35,712 nt of DNA from Flavobacteriales bacterium (GTDB lineage: Bacteria; Bacteroidota; Bacteroidia; Flavobacteriales_F; PHOS-HE28): positions 1 through 35,712 of the forward strand of contig JAGQVN010000070.1 in the NCBI GenBank assembly GCA_020437905.1. Direction: 5' to 3'. A program made the translations under genes and the position numbers. Shown one piece after another: positions 27,636 through 35,712 of the stretch (position 1 is its first letter; each line of letters starts with the position of its first letter). The notes under the pieces are model-generated. The model was given only the letters and a program-made list of their open reading frames with translations, was not told the origin of the DNA and did not search any database.

Positions 27636-27643
27636 TACGTTTG
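27636..27643 (+). promoter_or_regulatory. -7 element of the second DinB-fold gene (TACGTTTG)
   Basis: A full TAnnTTTG match, 4 nt before the ATG at 27648. No TTG lies at the usual -33 distance; the FNR-type box occupies the region just upstream, as expected for an activator-dependent promoter. Confidence 0.6.
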
Positions 27644-27647
27644 CGGC

Positions 27648-28238
27648 ATGAGGAACTATGCGAGCGGTAAATTGCTGAACGACTTGGAAGCCAGACTGAA
27701 CGATCAGCTTCAGCGGTTGAATGAATGGGCCGGATACCCGGAGCAGGAACTTGTGGCAAGACCGGCTCCTGGAAAGTGGAGCGTAGTGGAGATCGTGGAG
27801 CATATGTCGCTCAGCAGTGAACATTACCTGAAAGGGCTGCAGCGCGCGTACGCCGACCCCAGGTCCCGATTCGTACGCGCGGAGCAGTACAAGGCTGGGC
27901 CGCTCGGTGAATGGTCGGTCCGATCCATGGATCCCGGTGTAGAAGGGCGTATCCGAATGAAGATGCGCACGATGGACCGCTTCGTGCCGAAGGCCGATCT
28001 GGACAAGCCACGGGAGGTTTTTCAACGGTTCAGGGGTATTCTGAACGGGTTCCTGGCCTTGTTGCCCCAGGCTCGTGAAATGGGGATCCAGGGTCCCCGG
28101 ATCGTGAGCACATTGGGCCCTGTCCTCAAGTTCAGGATAGGTGATGCGCTAAGGTTCCCTGTGGCCCATCAGCAAAGGCACATGCTCCAGATCGCGCGCA
28201 CATTGGAGCAACTGGGAGGGGGCGGTTCCCCGCCCTGA
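27648..28238 (+). CDS. DinB-fold protein, probable target of the neighbouring Crp/Fnr regulator
   Basis: A 196-residue protein of the DinB/YfiT-like superfamily. Likely metal ligands are H52 (in EIVEHMS) and the H174-x3-H178 pair in VAHQQRHMLQ; the PGKWSVVEIVEHM stretch is typical of the family. There is no signal peptide. An in-frame ATG at 27612 would put the start inside the FNR-type box, whereas 27648 lies 4 nt after a perfect -7 element and gives the normal first helix, so it is preferred. Its substrate is unknown. The promoter layout suggests activation by the regulator encoded just upstream. It converges on the amidohydrolase gene (28 bp between stops). Confidence 0.86.
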   Translation: MRNYASGKLLNDLEARLNDQLQRLNEWAGYPEQELVARPAPGKWSVVEIVEHMSLSSEHYLKGLQRAYADPRSRFVRAEQYKAGPLGEWSVRSMDPGVEGRIRMKMRTMDRFVPKADLDKPREVFQRFRGILNGFLALLPQAREMGIQGPRIVSTLGPVLKFRIGDALRFPVAHQQRHMLQIARTLEQLGGGGSPP

Positions 28239-28266
28239 TCGCTACGCCAGAATTGAATGAGAGCGT

Positions 28267-29898
28267 TCAGTACACCTTTTCGCCATTCACGAAGGTGGCC
28301 TGGACCTCCACGGAACCGATCTGGTCCGGACCCACGTTCAACAGGTCATGGTCCAAAATGACCAGGTCGGCGAGCTTGCCTGGCTCCAGGGACCCGAGGT
28401 CGGCCTCCCGGAACAGGGAGATGGCGTTCCAGATGGTCATGCCACGCAGCGCTTCCTCCCTGGTCAAAGCCTCCTCCAACCGGAACCCGTCGACAGGATC
28501 GCCGTGGGCGTCCTGCCTGAACACGGCTGATCGGAACGTTCCCAGGGGATCGATCGCTTCCACCGGAAAATCCGTTCCAAGCGCGAGCAGTCCGAGTTGC
28601 TCCATGAGCGAACGGTAGGCGTATGCACCGTTCATCCGATCTGCACCCAATCTTGCTTCGGCCCACGGGGCATCGCTTGTGGCATGCGTGGGCTGCACAC
28701 TCGGGATCACTCCCCACGCAGCGAACTGGTCCCTGTCGGCCGGGTCCACGACCTGTGCGTGTTCGATCCGCCAACGCCTATCGTTGCTTCCTTTCAAGCG
28801 CGTTCCATAGATATCCAGCATCAGCTTGTTGGCTGAATCACCGATGCAGTGTGTCGCCATCTGAAAACCATGGTCAATGCACCATTCGGCCACTTCCGAC
28901 AAGTGCTCCCGTGAGCGAAGCTGAAGCCCGAAGTGTTCCGGCTTATCGTGATAGGGCTCCTTGAGCAGGGCACCTCGCGACCCCAGGGCGCCGTCCGCGT
29001 AGACCTTGATGCACCTGACGGTCAGCCGTTCTTCGTTCACCATACCGACCTGGGCATAATGTGCGAGTGCCTCTGGGCTCTCTGAGACCATGGCATGGAC
29101 CCTCACTTTCAATTCACCTGTCCCCTGCATGGATCGGATCAGTTCGATCGTGCCGATATCCAGCCCGGCGTCGCAAACGGATGTCAGTCCGGCCTGGAAC
29201 ACAGCTTGCTGTGCATGGAGCAAGGCGGTCCGCTTCGTGGTCTCGTCAGCCTCCTCCATGATGGTCTCGAATATGGCCACGGCGTTGTCGAGCAGCAGAC
29301 CGGTCAGTTGATCGTCACGTTCCACGAGCAGACCGCCTTCAACATGGTCTCCTGCGGCCAGACCCACCCGGTCCATGGCAGCCTGGTTCACGACCGCGGC
29401 ATGCCCATCCACGCGTTGCAGAAGCACGGGTCTGTCAGGGAACAACCGATCCAGTTCCGTCCTGTCGGGGTCCGTGACCTCGGGCCAATCGTTCTGGTCC
29501 CAACCGCGTCCGATGATCCATGTCTTTTCCGGATGTGCATGCGCGAAATGTTGAGTCCTCTCCAATACTTCGTCCCAATCCGAGGTCCCCACCAGGTCGA
29601 CCTTCTGGGCGTTCAGACCATAACCGTAGAAATGACAGTGGGCATCGATGAACCCGGGATAAACATGTGATCCTGCGGCATCATAATAGGAACGCCCCTT
29701 GTACTTGTTCAGGATCTGATGTTCCGGCCCAAGCTCAAGTATCCTTCCATCACGGATGGCCATGGCCTGGAACAGGTCGTTCCCAGCATCCATGGTATGG
29801 ATCACGGCATTGTGTATCACCAGGTCCGCCTTCTCGGAACGATAGGTGCATCCGATCATCGTAAAAAGTGTCGACCAAAGGGCCCAATGAGACCTCAT
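28267..29898 (-). CDS. YtcJ-like amidohydrolase, probable lipoprotein
   Basis: A 543-residue metal-dependent hydrolase of the Amidohydro_3/YtcJ type. A short N-terminus with a hydrophobic stretch ends in MIGC (C17), a plausible lipobox, so the enzyme is probably a periplasmic lipoprotein. Metal-binding H87 and H89 lie in PGFIDAHCHFYG; further family marks are VDGHAAVVNQAAMDRVG, ADGALGSRGALL, HCIGDSANKLMLD and LGTDFPVEAIDPLGTFRSAV. Substrates of this family are largely unknown. Its ATG overlaps the stop of the upstream membrane-protein gene by 4 bp (ATGA), so they form an operon and are probably translationally coupled. Confidence 0.92.
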   Translation of the reverse strand: MRSHWALWSTLFTMIGCTYRSEKADLVIHNAVIHTMDAGNDLFQAMAIRDGRILELGPEHQILNKYKGRSYYDAAGSHVYPGFIDAHCHFYGYGLNAQKVDLVGTSDWDEVLERTQHFAHAHPEKTWIIGRGWDQNDWPEVTDPDRTELDRLFPDRPVLLQRVDGHAAVVNQAAMDRVGLAAGDHVEGGLLVERDDQLTGLLLDNAVAIFETIMEEADETTKRTALLHAQQAVFQAGLTSVCDAGLDIGTIELIRSMQGTGELKVRVHAMVSESPEALAHYAQVGMVNEERLTVRCIKVYADGALGSRGALLKEPYHDKPEHFGLQLRSREHLSEVAEWCIDHGFQMATHCIGDSANKLMLDIYGTRLKGSNDRRWRIEHAQVVDPADRDQFAAWGVIPSVQPTHATSDAPWAEARLGADRMNGAYAYRSLMEQLGLLALGTDFPVEAIDPLGTFRSAVFRQDAHGDPVDGFRLEEALTREEALRGMTIWNAISLFREADLGSLEPGKLADLVILDHDLLNVGPDQIGSVEVQATFVNGEKVY

Positions 29899-31208
29899 GT
29901 TCCGGATCTGTTGAAGTTGAAAGGCCTGACGGTGCTGCTTTGCACATCACTGAACGCAAGCACAGCGATCACGACAAAGGGTAACAAGGGTGTCCGATAA
30001 CGGACCACGGCACCCATGACAGGCGTGGTATACCCGATCATCAGGGATAGCAGCAGCACAAAGGAGAGGCAATAAAGCACCAGCGCAAGATCGACCTCCG
30101 CAAGCGAACGCCGCCTGCGAAGGATGAGCACCACCAAGGCCAACAGAGCGATCGTTTCCATGCCCGCCATGGCTCCCAACAGCCCATCGGTCGCGGTATG
30201 TATCGGACCGAACAAGGTGATGTACAACGCATGTGGTGCGGCTTTTACGAAGCTCCAGATGTCGGGCCTGAGCGAGACAGGATCAAGGAAGCTCCCGCTG
30301 TCCATGCTCTGGGCAAGTCCGATGAAGTCGCGATGCTTCCAGTACAGGACCTCCAATACGTTGAACCCGGGGATGATGTACTGGACATTCAGCGCGATCA
30401 ATGCGAAAAGAGCAAGGACCCCGGCAAAACGCGGAAATACCCGCCCCCGGGACCGTCGACACCAGTACAAGGCCAGAAGCCCCGGTATCATGCTGACGAG
30501 CACATAGAACTTCAAGAAGAACAGCAGTGTGGTGCAGAGGAGAACGATGAGTGCACCTCTCAGGTCCGGCCCGTTCCGCATCCATCGGAATACCTGCATG
30601 ACGAGAGATCCCAAAGCAAAGAAGAGCAGACTTTCCTTGATCACCCCGCTACCCCAGAAGAGCACCGATGGAATGAAGAAGAGCGCCGCACCAACACCGT
30701 ATTCCTTGCCAGGCATCTGGGGGGCAATGGCCTTGTACAAGGCCGTGAGCCCGATCAACGAAAGTGCACACGCGAAAACCGTGTGCACATGCAAGCTGCC
30801 GAAGGAGATCAGCCTGACCAAGGCATTGAACCGGATCATGGTATGCGAATCGTTGTACAGGTTGCCTTCGTATTCCCTGAACCAGTTGTTCATGTGGACA
30901 TAGTAGGTGTCCGTGAAATACTGGGTATCGTTCCCGATGCCCAGGAGCATTCGCAGGTAGTCCATCGGACGCTCGGGAAGGGCGCTGAACATCACCGCAC
31001 TATCATCAAAATACTTGTACAGATCGGCCGTTGCCCTGTCCGTGTAGAGGTAGGTGTAGACATACCACAGTGCCGTTCCCGACAAAGCCTTCAGGAGGAA
31101 TACCCATGGCAGCACATTCCCGAAATGGTCGTCCCGAAAGAAGGTCACCTGCCGCATGCCCCAGAGGAGCAGAAGCAGAAAACCCATGGCCAGCAGGGCA
31201 TCGAGCAT
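29895..31208 (-). CDS. polytopic membrane protein (possibly GT-C/polymerase-like)
   Basis: A 437-residue integral membrane protein with about ten to twelve hydrophobic helices. A hydrophilic segment after the second helix (about 60-125, rich in D, Y and N: DLYKYFDDSAVMF through YNDSHTMIRFNALVRL) lies where GT-C glycosyltransferases and EpsG/O-antigen-polymerase-like proteins carry active-site loops, and IPSVLFWGSGVIKESLLFF resembles a segment seen in such proteins of Bacteroidota. I cannot place it in a named family with confidence. It is the first gene of a two-gene unit with the amidohydrolase, diverging from purL, with a -7-like element 7 nt before its start. Confidence 0.78.
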   Translation of the reverse strand: MLDALLAMGFLLLLLWGMRQVTFFRDDHFGNVLPWVFLLKALSGTALWYVYTYLYTDRATADLYKYFDDSAVMFSALPERPMDYLRMLLGIGNDTQYFTDTYYVHMNNWFREYEGNLYNDSHTMIRFNALVRLISFGSLHVHTVFACALSLIGLTALYKAIAPQMPGKEYGVGAALFFIPSVLFWGSGVIKESLLFFALGSLVMQVFRWMRNGPDLRGALIVLLCTTLLFFLKFYVLVSMIPGLLALYWCRRSRGRVFPRFAGVLALFALIALNVQYIIPGFNVLEVLYWKHRDFIGLAQSMDSGSFLDPVSLRPDIWSFVKAAPHALYITLFGPIHTATDGLLGAMAGMETIALLALVVLILRRRRSLAEVDLALVLYCLSFVLLLSLMIGYTTPVMGAVVRYRTPLLPFVVIAVLAFSDVQSSTVRPFNFNRSGT

Positions 31209-31215
31209 GAAGTGC

Positions 31216-31223
31216 CGAATTTA
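31216..31223 (-). promoter_or_regulatory. -7 element of the membrane-protein/amidohydrolase unit (TAAATTCG)
   Basis: Seven of eight match to TAnnTTTG on the minus strand, 7 nt before the ATG at 31208. Confidence 0.5.
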
Positions 31224-31273
31224 TCACTCGCCCTTCCTTGCGACCCTTCCGTGCCGAACTGCGCACAACGCGT

Positions 31274-31281
31274 TTTCTTTG
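31274..31281 (+). promoter_or_regulatory. purL -7 element (TTTCTTTG)
   Basis: Seven of eight match to TAnnTTTG, 7 nt before the ATG at 31289. I see no purine riboswitch or operator in the 80 bp divergent gap. Confidence 0.4.
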
Positions 31282-31288
31282 TCCTCCC

Positions 31289-33559
31289 ATGAAGAAGGTA
31301 TCACCTGCCGCACGAAACAAGGAAGTGCGACCCGATGCAGACCTCGAGGTAGCCCGGAAGTTGGGTCTCCTGCCTGAGGAATTCGACAAGATCCAGGAGA
31401 TACTGGGAAGGCCCCCGAACTTCACCGAGCTGAGCGTGTTCAGCGCGATGTGGAGCGAGCATTGTTCGTACAAGAACTCGATCAGCCTGCTGAAGACCCT
31501 GCCAAGGAGCGGTCCAAGGATGCTTGCGGAAGCCGGTGAAGAGAACGCAGGTCTGGTCGATATCGGGGATGGTTGGGCCTGCGCGTTCAAGATCGAAAGC
31601 CATAACCACCCGAGTGCGATCGAACCCTATCAGGGTGCTGCCACGGGTGTGGGTGGCATCAATCGGGACATTTTCACCATGGGCGCACGTCCCATCGCAC
31701 AGCTGAATTCGCTGAGGTTCGGCGATATCACCAAGGACGCAACGGCACGCTGGCACATGCGGGGTGTCGTCAAGGGGATCGGAGACTACGGCAACGCGTT
31801 CGGTGTACCCGTGCTCGGTGGAGAGGTGTACTTCGATCCGTGCTACGCCACCAATCCATTGGTCAATGCGATGAGCGTAGGGATCGTGCGCACTGACCGG
31901 GTCATCAGCGCCACGGCCCATGGAACCGGCAATCCCGTGTTCATTGTCGGCAGTGCAACGGGCAAGGATGGCATTCACGGAGCTTCCTTCGCCAGCAAGG
32001 ATATTTCGGACAGCAGCGTGGAGGACCTGCCCGCTGTACAGGTCGGGGATCCCTTCATGGAGAAACTGCTGCTCGAGGCATCCTTGGAACTGGCGGCAAC
32101 GGATGCGCTGATCGGCATGCAGGACATGGGCGCAGCAGGCATTACGTGCAGTACCAGTGAGATGAGCGCCAAGGGTGGTTGCGGCATGGACATCCACCTG
32201 GACAAGGTCCCTACCCGGCAGGAGGGAATGCGCGATTGGGAGATCCTGCTCAGTGAAAGCCAGGAACGCATGCTCGTGGTGGTGAAAAAGGGCAGGGAGA
32301 AGGACGTGAGTTCCATCTTTGAGAAATGGGACCTCAATTGTGTCCAGATCGGGGAAGTCACCGAGGGTGGCATGCTGCGCTACTTCATGAGCGGAAAGCT
32401 TGTCGCAGAGGTCCCCGCTGAAAGCTTGGTGCTGGGAGGCGGAGCACCGGTCTACCACAGGGAGCGGAAAAGACCCGCATATCTGGATAGCGTGGATGCA
32501 TACGACCCGTCATCCATTCCCGAACCCGATGCGCTCGGACCGATCGCCCTGAGCTTGCTTGCTTCGCCCAATATTGCTTCTAAAAAGTGGGTCAGTGAAC
32601 AGTATGACACCATGGTCCGCACCAATAACCTGGGTACGAACGACCCCAGTGATGCAGGGCTTGTGTTGATCAAGGAGACCAACAAGGCGTTGGCCGTCTC
32701 TGTGGATTGCAATGCACGATATGTTCACGCCGATCCCTACAGGGGGGCCATGATCGCAGTGAGCGAGGCAGCCCGCAACATCGCCTGTTCAGGTGGCCAG
32801 CCATGTGGGGTGACGAATTGCTTGAATTTCGGGAACCCGTATGACCCCGAGGTCTATTGGCAGTTCGCCGAGGCCATCCGGGGCATGGGGGAAGCGTGTC
32901 GGGCTTTCGATGCGCCGGTTACGGGTGGCAACGTGAGCTTCTACAATCAGACCGTGACCTCCGATGGTGGAACGACCCCTGTTTTTCCCACACCTACGAT
33001 CGGTATGCTCGGTATCGTTCCCGATGTCAGCAAGCGCATGGGTATGTCCTTTCGGAAGAAGGGCGATCTGATCTTCCTGCTTGGCAAGAGCACGGATGAT
33101 CTGGCAAGCAGTGAGTACCTGGTCAGGCATCATGGTGTGAAGCATTCACCGGCCCCTTATTTCGACCTTGCCGAAGAGACCCGTCTGCATACCATGCTGC
33201 TCATCCTGATACGGAAGCAGCTCATCAATGCAGCTCACGACATCAGCGAGGGGGGTGTGTGGACAGCACTGGTGGAAATGGCCCTGCACCGGCAGCTGGG
33301 CTTCGACGTAGTTACGGATTCGGAGACCAGAACGGATGCCTTCCTTTTTGGCGAAGGGCAGGGGCGAGCATTGGTCAGCGTGGATGAGGACGAGGAGACC
33401 GAGTTCCTTGACCTCATGTCTGCGAGCGAGGTGCCATGCGTCTTGCTGGGCCATGTCACCAAGGGAAAGCTCGTGGTCGATGATGAACATTTTGGGTCCA
33501 TTGAGGAGATCACGGCCATCTATGAGGGGGTCCTGCCGGCGGCATTGGACCCCAGCTGA
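31289..33559 (+). CDS. purL: phosphoribosylformylglycinamidine synthase subunit PurL
   Basis: The synthetase subunit that converts FGAR to FGAM in purine synthesis. At 756 residues it is the small type (B. subtilis PurL 742), which needs separate PurS and PurQ; neither is in this window. Hallmarks: [20 protein letters not shown] near residue 50, [48 protein letters not shown] and the second half with [13 protein letters not shown]. The open frame begins at 31238, but [10 protein letters not shown] at 31289 is preferred because the extra 17 residues are unlike the family and a -7-like element lies 7 nt before it. mtgA follows 29 bp after the stop and may be co-transcribed. Confidence 0.96.
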   Translation: MKKVSPAARNKEVRPDADLEVARKLGLLPEEFDKIQEILGRPPNFTELSVFSAMWSEHCSYKNSISLLKTLPRSGPRMLAEAGEENAGLVDIGDGWACAFKIESHNHPSAIEPYQGAATGVGGINRDIFTMGARPIAQLNSLRFGDITKDATARWHMRGVVKGIGDYGNAFGVPVLGGEVYFDPCYATNPLVNAMSVGIVRTDRVISATAHGTGNPVFIVGSATGKDGIHGASFASKDISDSSVEDLPAVQVGDPFMEKLLLEASLELAATDALIGMQDMGAAGITCSTSEMSAKGGCGMDIHLDKVPTRQEGMRDWEILLSESQERMLVVVKKGREKDVSSIFEKWDLNCVQIGEVTEGGMLRYFMSGKLVAEVPAESLVLGGGAPVYHRERKRPAYLDSVDAYDPSSIPEPDALGPIALSLLASPNIASKKWVSEQYDTMVRTNNLGTNDPSDAGLVLIKETNKALAVSVDCNARYVHADPYRGAMIAVSEAARNIACSGGQPCGVTNCLNFGNPYDPEVYWQFAEAIRGMGEACRAFDAPVTGGNVSFYNQTVTSDGGTTPVFPTPTIGMLGIVPDVSKRMGMSFRKKGDLIFLLGKSTDDLASSEYLVRHHGVKHSPAPYFDLAEETRLHTMLLILIRKQLINAAHDISEGGVWTALVEMALHRQLGFDVVTDSETRTDAFLFGEGQGRALVSVDEDEETEFLDLMSASEVPCVLLGHVTKGKLVVDDEHFGSIEEITAIYEGVLPAALDPS

Positions 33560-33588
33560 TCGATCCTCGCTGGTCCGACCTCTTGTGC

Positions 33589-34338
33589 ATGGCTACCTTG
33601 GGCCCGGGCATGGTCATTTTCCGATCTCTTGCAACCACCCTGATCTGGGGCATGGTCGTTACCATCCTTTGGGTGGCCGTCCTGGGTGTTTTCGATCCCC
33701 CGGTCACCTGGACCATGCTCGAGCGCTGGGTCCAGCACGGAAGCCTGCAACGACCTTGGTATGATGCCGATGAGATCGCATCCGTGGTCCCTATCGCATT
33801 GGTCGCGGCCGAGGACCAGCGGTTCATGGAACACCATGGTTTCGATCTTGAAGCATTGCGAAAAGCGGCGGAACACAATGCTTCCAAAAGGAAGGGTCGC
33901 CGACTGAAGGGAGGCAGTACCATCAGCCAGCAGACGGCTAAGAACGTTTTCTTGTGGCAGGGCAGGACCTACTTGCGAAAAGGGATCGAGGTCTGGTTCA
34001 CGGCGGTCATGGAGCTTCTGTGGAGCAAGGAACGTATCATCACCGTGTACATGAACGTGGCGGAGACCGGGAAAGGCAGGTTCGGTGTGGGAGCAGCAGC
34101 GGCCCACTGCTTCCATGTACCACCGTCAAGGCTCACCCGGGAGCACGCTGCGTTGATCGCGGTCGTGCTGCCATCGCCGCAACGGTCCGATTGCATCAGG
34201 CCAACGAAGTACCTGCTTGGTCGCAGGTCATGGGTGCTGCGGCAAATGGCCCAGCTTGGTGATGTGTTCGCGGAACCGCCCGCTAGGAAGAAGAAGAGAA
34301 CAACCCCGAACAGTGGAAAGCAAGGAAAGAAGGGATGA
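33589..34338 (+). CDS. mtgA: monofunctional biosynthetic peptidoglycan transglycosylase
   Basis: A GT51 glycosyltransferase that polymerises lipid II into glycan strands at the inner membrane. Length 249, usual for MtgA (about 230-245). One N-terminal membrane helix (about 13-35) is followed by the catalytic domain with the first GT51 motif AAEDQRFMEHHGFD (catalytic E75), GGSTISQQTAKN, and ERIITVYMNVAETG. There is no transpeptidase domain. The C-terminus is strongly basic (RKKKR...KQGKKG). The ATG at 33589 is preferred over a TTG two codons upstream. Its 3' end overlaps the proposed start of the SDR gene by 26 bp. Confidence 0.95.
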   Translation: MATLGPGMVIFRSLATTLIWGMVVTILWVAVLGVFDPPVTWTMLERWVQHGSLQRPWYDADEIASVVPIALVAAEDQRFMEHHGFDLEALRKAAEHNASKRKGRRLKGGSTISQQTAKNVFLWQGRTYLRKGIEVWFTAVMELLWSKERIITVYMNVAETGKGRFGVGAAAAHCFHVPPSRLTREHAALIAVVLPSPQRSDCIRPTKYLLGRRSWVLRQMAQLGDVFAEPPARKKKRTTPNSGKQGKKG

Positions 34339-35035
34339 GTGGGTCATTGTGACCGGCGCCAGCCGCGGCATCGGCAGGGAAGTGGTCCTGGACCTGGTCA
34401 GGTCCTACCCGGTCTCCGTCCTGGCCGTGGCCAGGGACCGCGCTGCCCTGGAGGATCTGCAGCAGGCGATCGGTCCCGATACGGAAGGACTCCGGATCCT
34501 CGCAGCAGACCTTGGCACGGACGCGGGGGTGCACGAGGTGATCGCCGTTGGTCGGGAGCTTCCTATCCGTGCATTGGTGAACAATGCCGGGGCCTTCGAT
34601 CGAAGAACGATCGGGGATTGGAGCAGGCACGGCCTTGAAAAGCTGTTTCACGTGAATGCATTCGCCCCCCTGTTGCTGGCCCAGGGATTACGGGATCGGT
34701 TCCTGGCAGCACCCATGGGGCATGTGCTCAACATCGGCAGCATGGGGGGCTTCCAGGGAAGTGCCAAGTTCGCCGGTCTGTTGGGGTACAGTTCTAGCAA
34801 GGCGGCCTTGGCTGGGATCAGTGAATGCCTCGCAGAAGAACTGGCCCCGTATGGGGTCGCATGCAATTGTCTGGCATTGGGTGCCGTGGACACCGAGATG
34901 CTCCGTGCGGCCTTCCCGGACTTCACTGGAGGCACCAGTGCCGAGGCGATGGGCGCATACATTGCCCGGTTCGCCATGGAGGGCCAGCAGCAGTACAATG
35001 GGAAGGTCTTGCCGGTCTCCCGCTCGGTGCCCTGA
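34313..35035 (+). CDS. short-chain dehydrogenase/reductase (SDR)
   Basis: A 240-residue classical SDR oxidoreductase. The cofactor motif TGASRGIG is at 14-21, NNAG at 90-93, and the catalytic set is S143, Y159 and K163 (YSSSK). Substrate and cofactor preference cannot be told. No ATG lies in frame near the motif: the only suitable start is GTG at 34313, inside mtgA (26 bp overlap). An ATG at 34335 that overlaps the mtgA stop as ATGA is in the wrong frame and reaches a stop after five codons. The upstream frame stays open to 34217, so a longer protein cannot be fully excluded, but those residues are an out-of-frame copy of mtgA coding sequence. The gene is probably in the purL-mtgA unit. Confidence 0.88.
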   Translation: MESKERRDEWVIVTGASRGIGREVVLDLVRSYPVSVLAVARDRAALEDLQQAIGPDTEGLRILAADLGTDAGVHEVIAVGRELPIRALVNNAGAFDRRTIGDWSRHGLEKLFHVNAFAPLLLAQGLRDRFLAAPMGHVLNIGSMGGFQGSAKFAGLLGYSSSKAALAGISECLAEELAPYGVACNCLALGAVDTEMLRAAFPDFTGGTSAEAMGAYIARFAMEGQQQYNGKVLPVSRSVP

Positions 35036-35054
35036 ATTATTTTTTGGTCACCCC

Positions 35055-35084
35055 TTGCAGGAATGAAATAAGGCCTTACATTTG
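35055..35084 (+). promoter_or_regulatory. rRNA promoter P1 (TTG-N19-TACATTTG)
   Basis: TTG at 35055-35057 and a perfect TAnnTTTG at 35077-35084, separated by 19 bp, the canonical -33/-7 arrangement of Bacteroidota. Confidence 0.8.
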
Positions 35085-35103
35085 CACCCGCTTTCGAGCA
35101 AAA

Positions 35104-35115
35104 CGTTCTTTGAAG
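35104..35115 (+). promoter_or_regulatory. boxA-like element, copy 1 (CGTTCTTTGAAG)
   Basis: Resembles the rRNA antitermination boxA (E. coli TGCTCTTTA), bound by NusB/S10 in RNA. It lies 20 bp after the P1 -7 element and is repeated exactly at 35288-35299. Confidence 0.5.
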
Positions 35116-35179
35116 CATCCCTGAGAGGGGGGGTAGGAAGGGTCGAAAAGGGGTGTTCAAAAAACTCCTGACCCAAAGC

Positions 35180-35210
35180 TTGCCGGATAATTTCGGTTGA
35201 GTTAATTTTG
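35180..35210 (+). promoter_or_regulatory. rRNA promoter P2 (TTG-N20-TAATTTTG)
   Basis: TTG at 35180-35182 and a perfect TAnnTTTG at 35203-35210, spacing 20 bp. A further TAATTTCG (35188-35195) inside the spacer is a weaker -7 match. Confidence 0.75.
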
Positions 35211-35287
35211 CCCTCCCTTTGATGGAAGGTTTTCCACTTGGGGGTGTTGATGACGTCTGTGGTCCGGGGTCTACCCGGAAAACATAG

Positions 35288-35299
35288 CGTTCTTTGAAG
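35288..35299 (+). promoter_or_regulatory. boxA-like element, copy 2 (CGTTCTTTGAAG)
   Basis: An exact 12 bp copy of 35104-35115, downstream of P2 and about 87 nt before the 16S 5' end, a usual place for boxA in an rRNA leader. Confidence 0.6.
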
Positions 35300-35324
35300 T
35301 ATTGTCCATTCTGAGAACAGCAGA

Positions 35325-35359
35325 AGGTCCTCTTGATCGAAGATCGAGAAGAAAGACCT
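35325..35359 (+). other. rRNA leader hairpin
   Basis: An inner stem (35332-35338 with 35342-35348, one G-U pair, loop GAA) lies within an outer 5 bp stem (35325-35329 with 35355-35359). It may take part in rRNA processing or antitermination; the full processing stem would need the 16S 3' flank, which is outside the window. Confidence 0.4.
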
Positions 35360-35385
35360 CGTCGAGCCAATACGATCGAACACTT

Positions 35386-35712
<327 letters not shown>

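Larger units (their letters stand above)
35036..35385 (+). promoter_or_regulatory. rRNA operon promoter and leader region
   Basis: The only stretch above 300 bp without a protein gene. It is more AT-rich than its surroundings and contains two promoters, two boxA-like repeats and a leader hairpin, each listed separately. A T-run (35041-35046) just after the SDR stop has no convincing stem before it, so I do not call a terminator. Confidence 0.8.

Noticed and set aside
31301-32458. 385-codon minus-strand open frame over purL, and a 364-codon plus-strand frame at 30198-31292
   Set aside because: Both lie opposite well-supported genes and show no domain, promoter or signal.

Overview
The window is an ordinary-looking stretch of chromosome from a GC-rich member of the Bacteroidota, most likely near Flavobacteriales. 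The evidence is the partial 16S rRNA at the right edge (it reads as Bacteroidota 16S), a TonB-dependent receptor with an N-terminal carboxypeptidase-regulatory-like domain, a subtilase with a type IX secretion (T9SS) sorting tail, an S46 dipeptidyl-peptidase, a short AMP nucleosidase, a LytTR response regulator, the near absence of Shine-Dalgarno sequences, and repeated TAnnTTTG (-7) promoter elements. I see no insertion sequence, phage, integron, CRISPR array or tRNA.

Layout. 1-5069: tail of a UMF1/Atg22-like MFS transporter, lhgO, a small helical protein, a DinB-fold protein, purB and a CysZ/EI24-like membrane protein. 5079-8394: a hybrid sensor kinase (CACHE-like sensor, HAMP, HisKA, HATPase, REC, divergent Hpt) converging on a LytTR response regulator. 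8537-12363: a di-haem cytochrome c peroxidase-like protein translationally coupled to a DoxX-like membrane protein, then a minus-strand DUF2157/GDYXXLXY pair. 12415-20999: a clear intrinsic terminator, then minus-strand dpp7-type S46 peptidase, yidC, pyrG and a TonB-dependent receptor. 21100-23380: holA overlapping AMP nucleosidase, with a divergent lone HsdR_N-domain protein 8 bp away. 23390-31208: secreted S8 peptidase, AstE/AspA-like hydrolase, a Crp/Fnr regulator, a DinB-fold protein behind a perfect FNR-type box, an amidohydrolase lipoprotein and a polytopic membrane protein. 31289-35712: purL, mtgA, an SDR reductase, and the promoter/leader region and 5' end of an rRNA operon.

Most genes are housekeeping: purine and pyrimidine synthesis (purB, purL, pyrG), purine salvage or breakdown (AMP nucleosidase), replication (holA), envelope biogenesis (yidC, mtgA) and nutrient scavenging (S46 and S8 peptidases, TonB receptor). 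No new multi-gene defence or biosynthetic system is evident. The most notable signals are regulatory: (1) about a dozen genes carry a TAnnTT(T/C)G -7 element only 3-10 nt before the start codon, predicting widespread leaderless or nearly leaderless mRNAs; (2) a perfect TTGAT-N4-ATCAA box follows a cysteine-free Crp/Fnr regulator whose recognition helix has the FNR-type ExxSR pattern, placed as expected for a class II activator site of the next gene; (3) tandem rRNA promoters with a duplicated boxA-like element.
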